This document shows positions 1 to 7,690 of a stretch of DNA of 64,000 nucleotides, in pieces. A program made the translations under genes and the position numbers. Source of the stretch: an uncultured Bacteroides sp. GTDB taxonomy: Bacteria > Bacteroidota > Bacteroidia > Bacteroidales > Bacteroidaceae. The stretch is from positions 62,001 to 126,000 of the forward strand of contig NZ_CALDPF010000028.1 in NCBI RefSeq assembly GCF_937912035.1, written 5' to 3'. Position 1 is the first letter of the stretch. Every line of letters begins with the position of its first letter. The notes under the pieces were generated by a model. It made no database searches, had not been told where the DNA came from, and was given only the letters and a program-made list of their open reading frames with translations.

Positions 1-380
1 ATGTATATTCCACTGAAGGTATTGATCCTGTTCACAGTTTCATGTAAATTATATACCAGTGTTTCTATAAATGGAATAACTGTATTCGTATCTTTGCTCT
101 TTACAGTCATATCCACATTGAATATTCCCTCTTTTAGCTTTGGAAGCATATTCAACAGTTTTTTCTTTGATATATTATTTACCCAAACCAACGAAGCATC
201 CAAGGCATCATCCATATCCAACCCCTTATCCCTGTTTTTCACATATGCCGGAAGAACTGTAGAATATAATGCTGAAAGCACACTCGGCACCATTTGTGTA
301 CTTTCAGCTATATCCTTCATCTTTATACCTTTTGCCCTTAAATAAGAAATACGCTCATATATTTGTCTCAATTCATCCAT
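1..380 (-). CDS. Partial HTH-like conserved hypothetical protein
   Basis: The reading frame is open from an ATG at 378-380 to the left edge, so the C-terminus is missing and 126 codons are visible. The protein starts MDELRQIYERISYLRAKGIK and continues with KMKDIAESTQMVPSVLSALY (about residues 20-40), which reads like a helix-turn-helix: an 'IA...TGxxxSxVS' pattern with the turn at about residue 28. The rest is helical and charged. I do not recognise a named family; it resembles conserved hypothetical proteins of Bacteroidales. It is divergent from the phosphonate operon, so a regulatory role is possible but unproven. The plus-strand ORFs in the same place have no credible protein features. 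Confidence 0.6.
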   Translation of the reverse strand, partial: MDELRQIYERISYLRAKGIKMKDIAESTQMVPSVLSALYSTVLPAYVKNRDKGLDMDDALDASLVWVNNISKKKLLNMLPKLKEGIFNVDMTVKSKDTNTVIPFIETLVYNLHETVNRINTFSGIY

Positions 381-538
381 CTAAATCTTCTATTTATTAT
401 TCTTCAAATATACATATTTTTTTGATTTATGTTTGTATTAATAATCAATATTACAAAGTAATTACATTTCTATGTGATATTTGTCACAAAGCGGTTATAT
501 ATTAGTTGCATTAATATTTCTGAATTGTTTCAAGGTTA

Positions 539-560
539 TTATTCATTTTTTATTCATTTT
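539..560. repeat. Tandem 11-bp repeat upstream of the phosphonate operon
   Basis: Two exact copies of TTATTCATTTT lie at 539-549 and 550-560, immediately upstream of the -7 element at 580-587. The 11-bp spacing is one helical turn, which would suit two protein subunits on the same DNA face. This could also be chance in AT-rich DNA. Confidence 0.4.
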
Positions 561-579
561 TTCCTTGCCAAAGCAGTCC

Positions 580-587
580 TACTTTTG
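580..587 (+). promoter_or_regulatory. -7 promoter element of the phosphonate operon
   Basis: TACTTTTG fits the Bacteroidetes -7 consensus TAnnTTTG and lies 25 bases before the proposed start at 613. No exact TTTG -33 element is present at the usual 19-21 base spacing. Confidence 0.5.
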
Positions 588-612
588 CATCGTATTCAAA
601 AAAAACAGAAAA

Positions 613-2007
613 ATGAAAATTAATTCAGCAACCGATAAGGACATACAAACCAAAACTGCCAAATCAATCCCAGACTGGCTTTTCGTCATTTGGGCTGGCA
701 GTACAGCATTATTGTCATACTCACTTGTCTATGCATTACGCAAACCTTTTACAGCAGCCGAATTCGAAGGATTACAATTTTTCGGAATGGATTATAAAAT
801 AGCAGTGAGTATAATCCAACTTTTAGGATACGTGCTGGCAAAATTGTTAGGTATTAAGTATATATCAGAACTGAAACCTGAAGGACGATTGAAATTTATA
901 ATAGGCTCAGCCGTACTTTCTGAAGTTTCCCTTTTGGCGTTCGGCCTCTTCCCTTTACCTTACAATATATTGGCGTTGTTTTTCAACGGTCTGTCATTAG
1001 GATGTATGTGGGGAGTAATATTCAGTTTCCTTGAGGGTAGACGTACCACGGACATACTTGCAAGTATTATGGGAGTGAGCATGGCACTAAGTTCCGGAGT
1101 TGCCAAATCCTTAGGTCTTTATGCATTAAATTCACTACACGTTAGCGAGTTCTGGATGCCGGCACTGATTGGAGGTATAGCACTTCCGCTTTTATGTTTC
1201 ACAGGATGGATGATGACAAAATTCCCTGCACCGACAGAGAAAGATATAGCATCACGCTCTGTACGAGTAACATTGAACGGACAACAAAGATGGGAACTGT
1301 TCCGTAAATACATGCCACTGCTGATTATGCTATTCGGTGCAAACCTCCTGCTCACAGTTCAAAGAGATATAAAAGAAGACTTCATTGTCTGTATAGTAGA
1401 TGTATCAACCATATCATCGTGGGCATTCGCACAAATAGACAGTATTGCAACATTTGTCATGTTGGCTGTATTTGCCCTATTGGCAACCACCTATAATCAT
1501 ATGAAAGTTCTTTGCATACTATTGATACTCTCCACTATAGGAATGGGTAGCCTGGCAATGATAGGTGCTAATTTCGAGGCTTACAATCTGCCAACAACAA
1601 TATGGCTGTTCCTGCAAAGCTTATGTCTGGACATAGCTTACCTGAGTTTCCAGACTATATTTTTCGAAAGATTCATAGCATGTTTCAAAATAAAAGGAAA
1701 TGTTGGATTTTTCATTATAACAATAGACTTTGTAGGATATATGGGAACTTTAGCAATATTGTTTTTCAAGGAATTCCACGCTTCACACATTGACTGGGCA
1801 GAGTTCTATAACAATATGAGCATATACATAGGAATAACATGCTGCATTGCATTTATCGGTTCGATGATATACATCATATACGAAAAATACAGAAAAAGTT
1901 CTATAGATCAGAATAATACTAAAAATAAAATCGTGAAGGAAATCCCTTCAAATATAGAAAACGAAACAATAACTACTAATATTTACTTAAAAGAATCAGC
2001 TATATGA
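613..2007 (+). CDS. DUF5690-like MFS-type membrane protein, putative phosphonate transporter
   Basis: This 464-residue protein has about 12 hydrophobic segments. It begins MKINSATDKD and reaches its first membrane helix at about residues 25-45 (WLFVIWAGSTALLSYSLVYALRKPF is the flanking region). It resembles the DUF5690 family, which is related to MFS transporters. The ATG at 613 is chosen because the extra residues upstream (from 481) would add an unlikely N-terminal hydrophobic stretch and lie across the promoter. The stop codon overlaps the start of phnX (ATGA), so the genes are probably translationally coupled. From context I infer uptake of 2-aminoethylphosphonate or a related phosphonate across the inner membrane. 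Substrate specificity cannot be read from the sequence. Confidence 0.7.
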   Translation: MKINSATDKDIQTKTAKSIPDWLFVIWAGSTALLSYSLVYALRKPFTAAEFEGLQFFGMDYKIAVSIIQLLGYVLAKLLGIKYISELKPEGRLKFIIGSAVLSEVSLLAFGLFPLPYNILALFFNGLSLGCMWGVIFSFLEGRRTTDILASIMGVSMALSSGVAKSLGLYALNSLHVSEFWMPALIGGIALPLLCFTGWMMTKFPAPTEKDIASRSVRVTLNGQQRWELFRKYMPLLIMLFGANLLLTVQRDIKEDFIVCIVDVSTISSWAFAQIDSIATFVMLAVFALLATTYNHMKVLCILLILSTIGMGSLAMIGANFEAYNLPTTIWLFLQSLCLDIAYLSFQTIFFERFIACFKIKGNVGFFIITIDFVGYMGTLAILFFKEFHASHIDWAEFYNNMSIYIGITCCIAFIGSMIYIIYEKYRKSSIDQNNTKNKIVKEIPSNIENETITTNIYLKESAI

Positions 2008-2801
2008 AAAAAATTGAATGCGTAATTATGGATTGGGCGGGAACTACAATAGATTACGGATGTTTTGCACCTGTTTCCGCATTTATTGAGAGTTTCAGAA
2101 TGATAGGCATCAACGTAACTGCTGCCGAAGCTCGTAAACCGATGGGACTTACAAAAATAGACCATATACGCGCCCTATTCGAAATGGAAAGTATCAACAG
2201 TGCTTTCCGTCAGAAATACGGAAGAAACTACACAGAAAAAGACGTAGAAAGCAGATATACAGAATTCCAGCGTCTGCTGTTCGCCACTCTGAAAGAATAT
2301 ACAGGACCTATTTCGAATGTAATAGAGACAATAGACATTCTGAGACAAAGAGGCATTAAGATAGGTTCAACTACCGGATACACAAAAAAGATGATGGAAG
2401 TAGTAGTACCTGAAGCATCAAGCAAAGGATATACACCTGACAACTATGTGACATCGGATGATCTTCCTGCAGGACGTCCATATCCATATATGATTTACAA
2501 GAATATGTGCGATCTGGGAGTACCGTCAAGATTTTCAGTATTGAAATATGGAGACACCATTTCAGATATAAAAGAAGGTATAAATGCCGGTGTTTGGAGT
2601 GTAGGTGTTATTCTAGGAAGCAACGAACTTGGACTCACCGAGGAAGAAGTAAAAGCATTGTCACCTGAAGAACTTAAACAAAGAATGGACGATGTAAGAA
2701 AGAGAATGTATGCTGCAGGAGCACACTATGTGGTAAATTCAATAGACGAATTACCAGACCTTATAGAATGTATCAACGCACGTATGGAAAACGAATTTTA
2801 A
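2004..2801 (+). CDS. phnX: Phosphonoacetaldehyde hydrolase (phosphonatase)
   Basis: This HAD-superfamily enzyme cleaves the C-P bond of phosphonoacetaldehyde, giving acetaldehyde and phosphate (EC 3.11.1.1). The nucleophile motif is DWAGTTID, with Asp10 and the Ala12 typical of PhnX. Lys51 in KPMGLTKIDHI matches the Schiff-base lysine of the cap domain. TTGYTKKMM (motif II region) and SDDLPAGRPYPYM (acidic motif region) are also present. The length of 265 residues is normal for the family. The gene overlaps the transporter by 4 bases and is followed after 32 bases by phnW, so the two act on consecutive steps of aminoethylphosphonate breakdown. No biosynthetic genes (phosphoenolpyruvate mutase, phosphonopyruvate decarboxylase) are nearby, which favours catabolism. 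Confidence 0.96.
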   Translation: MKKIECVIMDWAGTTIDYGCFAPVSAFIESFRMIGINVTAAEARKPMGLTKIDHIRALFEMESINSAFRQKYGRNYTEKDVESRYTEFQRLLFATLKEYTGPISNVIETIDILRQRGIKIGSTTGYTKKMMEVVVPEASSKGYTPDNYVTSDDLPAGRPYPYMIYKNMCDLGVPSRFSVLKYGDTISDIKEGINAGVWSVGVILGSNELGLTEEEVKALSPEELKQRMDDVRKRMYAAGAHYVVNSIDELPDLIECINARMENEF

Positions 2802-2833
2802 AACAATAATATAAACATAAAAACATAACCAAT

Positions 2834-3928
2834 ATGAGACCTTATTTATTATTGACCCCGGGCCCACTTACAACAAGCGAAAGTGTAAAACAAGCCATGA
2901 TGAGTGACTGGTGTACATGGGATGAAGACTACAACATAGGAATAGTAGAAGTTATCAGAAAAGAACTTACAGAACTGGCAAGCAGTCGTTCTGAAGAATA
3001 CACTTCAGTACTCATGCAGGGAAGCGGTAGTTTCTGTGTTGAAGCCACACTTGGCTCAGTAATACGTGAAAACGACAAACTGCTGGTTGTAGCAAACGGA
3101 GCATACGGAAAACGAATGGGTACAATATCCGAATACTATCATATAAACTACGAACTGATGGGATTTGAGGAAACACAGGCTGTAAATCCTGAAAAAGTGG
3201 ATGCTTACCTCACAGAACATCCTGAAGTAACACACGTATCAGTGGTACACTGTGAAACTACAACAGGTGTCCTCAACCCGTTAAAAGAAATTGCACAGGT
3301 AGTAAAGAAACACAACAAGACATTCATTGTAGATGCAATGAGTAGTTTCGGTGGGGTACCTATCGATATGTATGAACTCGGAATAGACTTCATGATAAGC
3401 AGTGCAAACAAATGTATTCAAGGTGTACCGGGCTTTGGATTTATCATTGCACGACGCTCTATATTGGAAAAATGTAAAGGTGTGGCACGCTCACTAGCAC
3501 TCGATTTGTACGAACAGTGGGATACTATGGAGAAAGGACATGGCAAATGGAGATTCACCTCACCTACACACGTAGTAAGAGCTTTCATGCAAGCCATTAC
3601 AGAGCTTAAGGAAGAAGGAGGTATAGCAGCAAGACATGTACGCTACACAGAGAACCATAAAGTCCTGGTAGAAGGAATGAGAGAATTAGGTTTTAAGACA
3701 CTGCTGCCAGATTCCGAACAGTCACCGGTGATAACATCATTCTATTATCCTGACAGTTCATTCAATTTCAAGGATTTCTATGAAAAACTTAAAAATAAAG
3801 GATTCGTTATATATCCGGGAAAAATATCACAGGCTGACACATTCCGTATCGGTAACATTGGCGATGTGTATCCTGATGATTTCAGAAAATTAGTTGCGGC
3901 AATAAAAGAAATACAGGCCGTAAAATAA
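2834..3928 (+). CDS. phnW: 2-aminoethylphosphonate--pyruvate transaminase
   Basis: This class V PLP aminotransferase moves the amino group of 2-aminoethylphosphonate to pyruvate, giving phosphonoacetaldehyde and alanine (EC 2.6.1.37). The sequence shows the N-terminal LLTPGPLTTS motif, HCETTTGVLNP at about residues 139-149, the cofactor-contacting Asp168 in VDAMSSFGG, and the PLP-binding Lys193 in SSANKCIQGVPGFGF. The length of 364 residues is typical. It lies just after phnX in the same operon, and its product is the substrate of PhnX. A ribosome site is not obvious, as is usual in this phylum. Confidence 0.96.
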   Translation: MRPYLLLTPGPLTTSESVKQAMMSDWCTWDEDYNIGIVEVIRKELTELASSRSEEYTSVLMQGSGSFCVEATLGSVIRENDKLLVVANGAYGKRMGTISEYYHINYELMGFEETQAVNPEKVDAYLTEHPEVTHVSVVHCETTTGVLNPLKEIAQVVKKHNKTFIVDAMSSFGGVPIDMYELGIDFMISSANKCIQGVPGFGFIIARRSILEKCKGVARSLALDLYEQWDTMEKGHGKWRFTSPTHVVRAFMQAITELKEEGGIAARHVRYTENHKVLVEGMRELGFKTLLPDSEQSPVITSFYYPDSSFNFKDFYEKLKNKGFVIYPGKISQADTFRIGNIGDVYPDDFRKLVAAIKEIQAVK

Positions 3929-3943
3929 TAATGCAAATTCTTC

Positions 3944-3985
3944 TTACCAGTCCTGAATAGCGCAACTGTTATTTCGGACTGGTAA
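3944..3985 (+). other. Intercistronic hairpin between phnW and the porin gene
   Basis: TTACCAGTCC (3944-3953) pairs perfectly with GGACTGGTAA (3976-3985) across a 22-base loop. No T-tract follows, so it does not look like a complete intrinsic terminator. It may stabilise or separate the phnXW and porin parts of the transcript. Confidence 0.55.
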
Positions 3986-3999
3986 CTATAATTGTCCCG

Positions 4000-5160
4000 A
4001 TGAAAAGCCATATAACAAGAGACTTAAAAATTCAGGTAAAAATAATCGCTATATTTATATCAGCCATATTACCATATTTCTCATCCCAGGCCCAAAAACC
4101 TTTGAATATAAAATTCCGCTCGAGGGGATTGCTTGATGCCTCCATATCCGGGTATAGCAATAATGAAACTAAAAGCTATTTTTCACTTGAAGATTTCAGA
4201 ATCGGATTTAAGGCTTCTTACAAAAAAGATGAAATAAAAGTTGACATAGGAATTGACGAAAGCAAATTGAAAATAAAAGATTTTATTTATAACCGTCATT
4301 TCAAAAAAAGTATATTGAGCATCGGAAACATGTATGAACCTTTCTCAATGGATATGCTGATAAGTACAGCAGATTTGAGATTTCATCAGTCGGCAACATC
4401 TGTACAGGCATTCACCAATAGTCGAAGATTTGGTATGACTTATCATATATTCGACAACAGTTATTATTTTTCCACAGGAATTTTTAGCAACAACGATATT
4501 AATAATCTGAAAAACAATACTGACGGAACATTTATTATCACTTCAAGAGGAATATGGAGAGAACGATATAAACCATACGAATCATTCCTGCATCTTGGAG
4601 GTGCTTTTTCACTACGAAGCAAACTTAACAACAGAAAAAATCCTTACTGTGTTACACAAGAGAGTAACGGTGTCACATCGCTATTCGACAAGCCATTACT
4701 AAATACCGAACTGACTGACACAAGATATGAATTTAAAGCCATGGCTGAATTATTATATACTTCGGAAAAGTTTATGTTACAGTCGGAATATTTCATCAAA
4801 CTGATAAGACGTAATAATGGTGTACCCAATTACATATCACACGGAGGTTATATACAGGGAAGTATTTTACTCATTGGCAGAGGCTTCGACTATGATTCAC
4901 AATATGCAATTCCGGAAGGGCCTAAAGGCAGTAAATCAATGGAACTGGCCGTCAGGGCAAACTACACAAACATGAATCATAGAAAGGCGGACATATACGG
5001 AGGCGAAGAAACAGACTTTTCAATAGGAATAAACTATTATTTCAATAAATATTTTGGCATCAAGCTAAATTGTAGTTATGTACATTCCGGAAGACATTGC
5101 AACGACTTCTATAGAAAAGACCTTATTATATCGCAAGCCAGGATACAATACATATTTTAA
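4000..5160 (+). CDS. Phosphate-selective porin O/P-like outer-membrane protein
   Basis: The 386-residue protein has an N-terminal hydrophobic signal (about residues 14-31, ending FSSQAQ). A beta-rich body follows, with alternating hydrophobic strands (for example SYFSLEDFRIGFKASY) and a C-terminus ending in aromatic Phe (RIQYIF), typical of outer-membrane barrels. The opening 'NIKFRSRGLLDASISGY' region resembles the OprP/OprO porin family. It is 72 bases downstream of phnW, on the same strand, and is followed by a strong terminator. From this I infer an outer-membrane entry route for phosphonates or phosphate. Selectivity is not shown by any single residue I could identify. Confidence 0.8.
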   Translation: MKSHITRDLKIQVKIIAIFISAILPYFSSQAQKPLNIKFRSRGLLDASISGYSNNETKSYFSLEDFRIGFKASYKKDEIKVDIGIDESKLKIKDFIYNRHFKKSILSIGNMYEPFSMDMLISTADLRFHQSATSVQAFTNSRRFGMTYHIFDNSYYFSTGIFSNNDINNLKNNTDGTFIITSRGIWRERYKPYESFLHLGGAFSLRSKLNNRKNPYCVTQESNGVTSLFDKPLLNTELTDTRYEFKAMAELLYTSEKFMLQSEYFIKLIRRNNGVPNYISHGGYIQGSILLIGRGFDYDSQYAIPEGPKGSKSMELAVRANYTNMNHRKADIYGGEETDFSIGINYYFNKYFGIKLNCSYVHSGRHCNDFYRKDLIISQARIQYIF

Positions 5161-5200
5161 TTAAATAAATTACGTTTAATTAATACAGACATTTATGTAA

Positions 5201-5238
5201 AAACAAGAAAGTCAGAAAAAATTCTGACTTTCTTGTTT
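5201..5238. terminator. Bidirectional intrinsic terminator
   Basis: A perfect 17-bp stem (5201-5217 with 5222-5238) closes a 4-base AAAA loop, with A-rich and T-rich flanks. It lies between the convergent porin gene and rnr and can serve both. Confidence 0.9.
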
Positions 5239-5291
5239 TGTAATTGATTATTTTAAATCCATTTAATGTCTGTTGGGAAATAAATATAATT

Positions 5292-7439
5292 TTAATCAGC
5301 CAAAACGAAATCAAGCTGTTTCTTTTCCAGATTGGCGCGTGCCACTTTTATTTTTATTGCATCACCAAGGCTGAATTTCTGATGATAACGTCTGCCAATA
5401 AGGCAATAGTTCTTTTCGTCGAACTCGTAATAGTCATTGCCAAGGTCACGCATTGCTACCATACCTTCACATTTGTTCTCGTTTATCTCGACATATATAC
5501 CCCATTCGGTCACTCCAGAGATTACTCCTTCATAAACAGTTCCTATATGATCGCTCATGAATTCTACCTGCTTGTATTTGATTGATGCGCGTTCGGCACT
5601 TGCAGCAGTCTGTTCCATTGCAGAGCTGTGTTCGCACATGCTTTCATACTTGTCGGCCTGAGCACTTCGTCCTCCGTCCAGATAGCGAGTCAGCAGACGG
5701 TGAACCATAAGGTCAGGGTAACGGCGTATAGGTGAAGTGAAATGAGTGTAGTAATCGAATGCAAGACCATAGTGACCGATGTTGTGGATTGAATATCTTG
5801 CCTTTTGCATAGAACGCAATGACACTGTTTCCACTAGGTTCTGTTCTCCCTTTCCGTTTACATCTTTCAATAGGCGGTTGATAGACTTTGATACTTCTGT
5901 TTTTGTTCCGCTCGTACGGATTTTATAACCGAAGCGTGCGATAAACTGGTTAAGGTTGTCCAACTTGTCCGGGTCCGGCAGGTCGTGGATACGATATGGG
6001 AATACTTTTGCCTTTTTGTTCTTTGGCACTTTTCCTATGTGTTCCGCAACGGTACGGTTTGCAAGAAGCATGAATTCCTCTATCAGTTTGTTTGCTTCCT
6101 TGGACTGCTTGAAATAAACGCTCAGAGGTTTTCCTTTATCGTCAATTTCAAATCTCACCTCGCAACGGTCGAAGTCGATAGCTCCTGCGGCAAGACGTTT
6201 TTCACGAAGAATCTGAGCCAGTTTGTTTAGTTCAAGAACTTCCTCCTTGAAATCTCCTTCACCGGTTTCTATTATATTCTGAGCCTCTTCGTATGTGAAA
6301 CGTCTGTCGGACTTTATTACTGTATGTCTGATACGATAATCCTTGACCTCTGCTTTTTCGTTCATATCGAATATTACAGAATAAGCCAGTTTTTCTTCGT
6401 TAGGACGCAGTGAACAGATGAAGTTGCAAAGGCGTTCTGGCAACATAGGTATAGTACGGTCCACAAGATATACGGATGTGGCACGTTTCAATGCTTCCTT
6501 GTCTATGATGCTGCCCTCTTTGACATAATGTGAAACGTCGGCGATATGTACACCAACCTCCCAAAGTCCCGGTTTCAGCTGCCTTATTGAGAGCGCGTCG
6601 TCAAAGTCTTTCGCATCTTTAGGGTCGATGGTGAATGTGGTTATATTTCGGAAATCCTCGCGTTCTGCATAATCCTCTTTTGTGATTTCTGCAGATAATT
6701 TTTCTGCTGCAGCCTCTACTGATTGTGGATAAGTATATGGCAATCCGTATTCAGCCAGTATGGCGTGCATTTCAGTGTTGTTTTCACCGGCCTGTCCAAG
6801 CACGTCTATAACCTCACCGAAAGGATTTTTTGCTTCGTCCGGCCATTCTGTAATTTTTACTACAGCCTTATCGCCATTCTTTGCTCCTTTAAGCTTTTCT
6901 TTAGGTATAAAGATATCGTTGGCGAGTGTGCTTGTTTCTGTGATGAGGAAAGCATAGTTTTTAGATACTTTCAGTGTTCCTACGAAAGTAGCTTTTGCTC
7001 TGTCAAGTATTTCTATCACTTGTCCTTCTATCTTTTGTTTCTTGCATTTCGCACAAAGAGAGATCTTCACCTTGTCATTGTTCATGGCATGAGCTGAGTT
7101 CCTTTCTGCAATAAAGATAGGTTCCCCTCCATCGTCAGGTATAAACGAGTTCTTGCCGTTGCTCTTTCTGATGAAGGTACCTGTCATTATCTGACCTCTG
7201 TCATTAAGTTTCCATCTTCCTTTTTCGGCTTCAATCAGGAAATTGTCTTCTGCCATATCCTTCACTATGTCGGTACATAGCATTTTGGTAGGATGTGTTG
7301 TTAGTTTCAGTCCCAGGAATAATTGCTTAAGACTTATAGCCTCAGTCGGTTTGTTGCGGAAATAGTTTATGATGAGTTCCGACATCTCTTTTTTCTTCAT
7401 TCTTTTCCCGCCTTTTTTTTCTTTTTTATTTTTAGCCAT
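5292..7439 (-). CDS. rnr: Ribonuclease R (3'-5' exoribonuclease)
   Basis: This 715-residue RNB-family enzyme degrades structured RNA from the 3' end, with a role in mRNA and rRNA turnover in the cytoplasm. The order is a lysine-rich N-terminus (residues 1-18), a winged-helix and cold-shock-like region (about 20-215), the catalytic RNB domain with the metal-binding motif DPKDAKDFDD at 272-281, and a C-terminal S1 RNA-binding domain (about 625-713, starting GTVYEGVISGVTEWGIYVEI). RNB signatures such as HIADVSHYV and FTSPIRRYPDLMVHR are present. The length is typical of RNase R. The gene is monocistronic, converging on the porin gene. Confidence 0.96.
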   Translation of the reverse strand: MAKNKKEKKGGKRMKKKEMSELIINYFRNKPTEAISLKQLFLGLKLTTHPTKMLCTDIVKDMAEDNFLIEAEKGRWKLNDRGQIMTGTFIRKSNGKNSFIPDDGGEPIFIAERNSAHAMNNDKVKISLCAKCKKQKIEGQVIEILDRAKATFVGTLKVSKNYAFLITETSTLANDIFIPKEKLKGAKNGDKAVVKITEWPDEAKNPFGEVIDVLGQAGENNTEMHAILAEYGLPYTYPQSVEAAAEKLSAEITKEDYAEREDFRNITTFTIDPKDAKDFDDALSIRQLKPGLWEVGVHIADVSHYVKEGSIIDKEALKRATSVYLVDRTIPMLPERLCNFICSLRPNEEKLAYSVIFDMNEKAEVKDYRIRHTVIKSDRRFTYEEAQNIIETGEGDFKEEVLELNKLAQILREKRLAAGAIDFDRCEVRFEIDDKGKPLSVYFKQSKEANKLIEEFMLLANRTVAEHIGKVPKNKKAKVFPYRIHDLPDPDKLDNLNQFIARFGYKIRTSGTKTEVSKSINRLLKDVNGKGEQNLVETVSLRSMQKARYSIHNIGHYGLAFDYYTHFTSPIRRYPDLMVHRLLTRYLDGGRSAQADKYESMCEHSSAMEQTAASAERASIKYKQVEFMSDHIGTVYEGVISGVTEWGIYVEINENKCEGMVAMRDLGNDYYEFDEKNYCLIGRRYHQKFSLGDAIKIKVARANLEKKQLDFVLAD

Positions 7440-7569
7440 AGCTATTCCTTTCTTTGTTAGTTTCTACAAAGTAAGCAAAATAAATGGAATAAAGATATAA
7501 TAGTCTTATTTATTTTCCTGCAAACCAGTAAAAGTGCCACATTTCCCAGAATTTCTAGCCTGAAAGAAA

Positions 7570-7640
7570 TCTGCCTGTAATAATTCTGCTTTCACATATT
7601 CCTAAAATTATATGTAAAAGTCAGAATTAATACAGGCAGA
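7570..7640 (-). terminator. Long imperfect hairpin downstream of the GH92 gene
   Basis: Arms at 7570-7598 and 7611-7640 pair with only a few mismatches around a loop of about 12 bases. The outer 10 bp (TCTGCCTGTA / TACAGGCAGA) are perfect. Read on the minus strand it comes after the GH92 stop codon and is followed by TTTCTTT, so it may end that transcript. About 30 bp is long for a terminator; a decayed small mobile element is an alternative. Confidence 0.6.
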
Positions 7641-7690
7641 CCACTATTTATTACGAACTGTTTGTTATTACTTAAGGCAACAGATGATTT

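Noticed and set aside
1..345. Plus-strand open frame of 114 residues
   Set aside because: It is antisense to the partial minus-strand gene, which has a better start and protein-like composition; the plus frame is rich in Phe/Ser/Ile, as expected for a shadow.
481..612. Upstream extension of the DUF5690-like gene
   Set aside because: It crosses the -7 element at 580-587 and adds a second, unlikely hydrophobic start, so the ATG at 613 is preferred.
5985..7097. Plus-strand open frames inside rnr
   Set aside because: They have no family features and lie fully antisense to a well-conserved gene.
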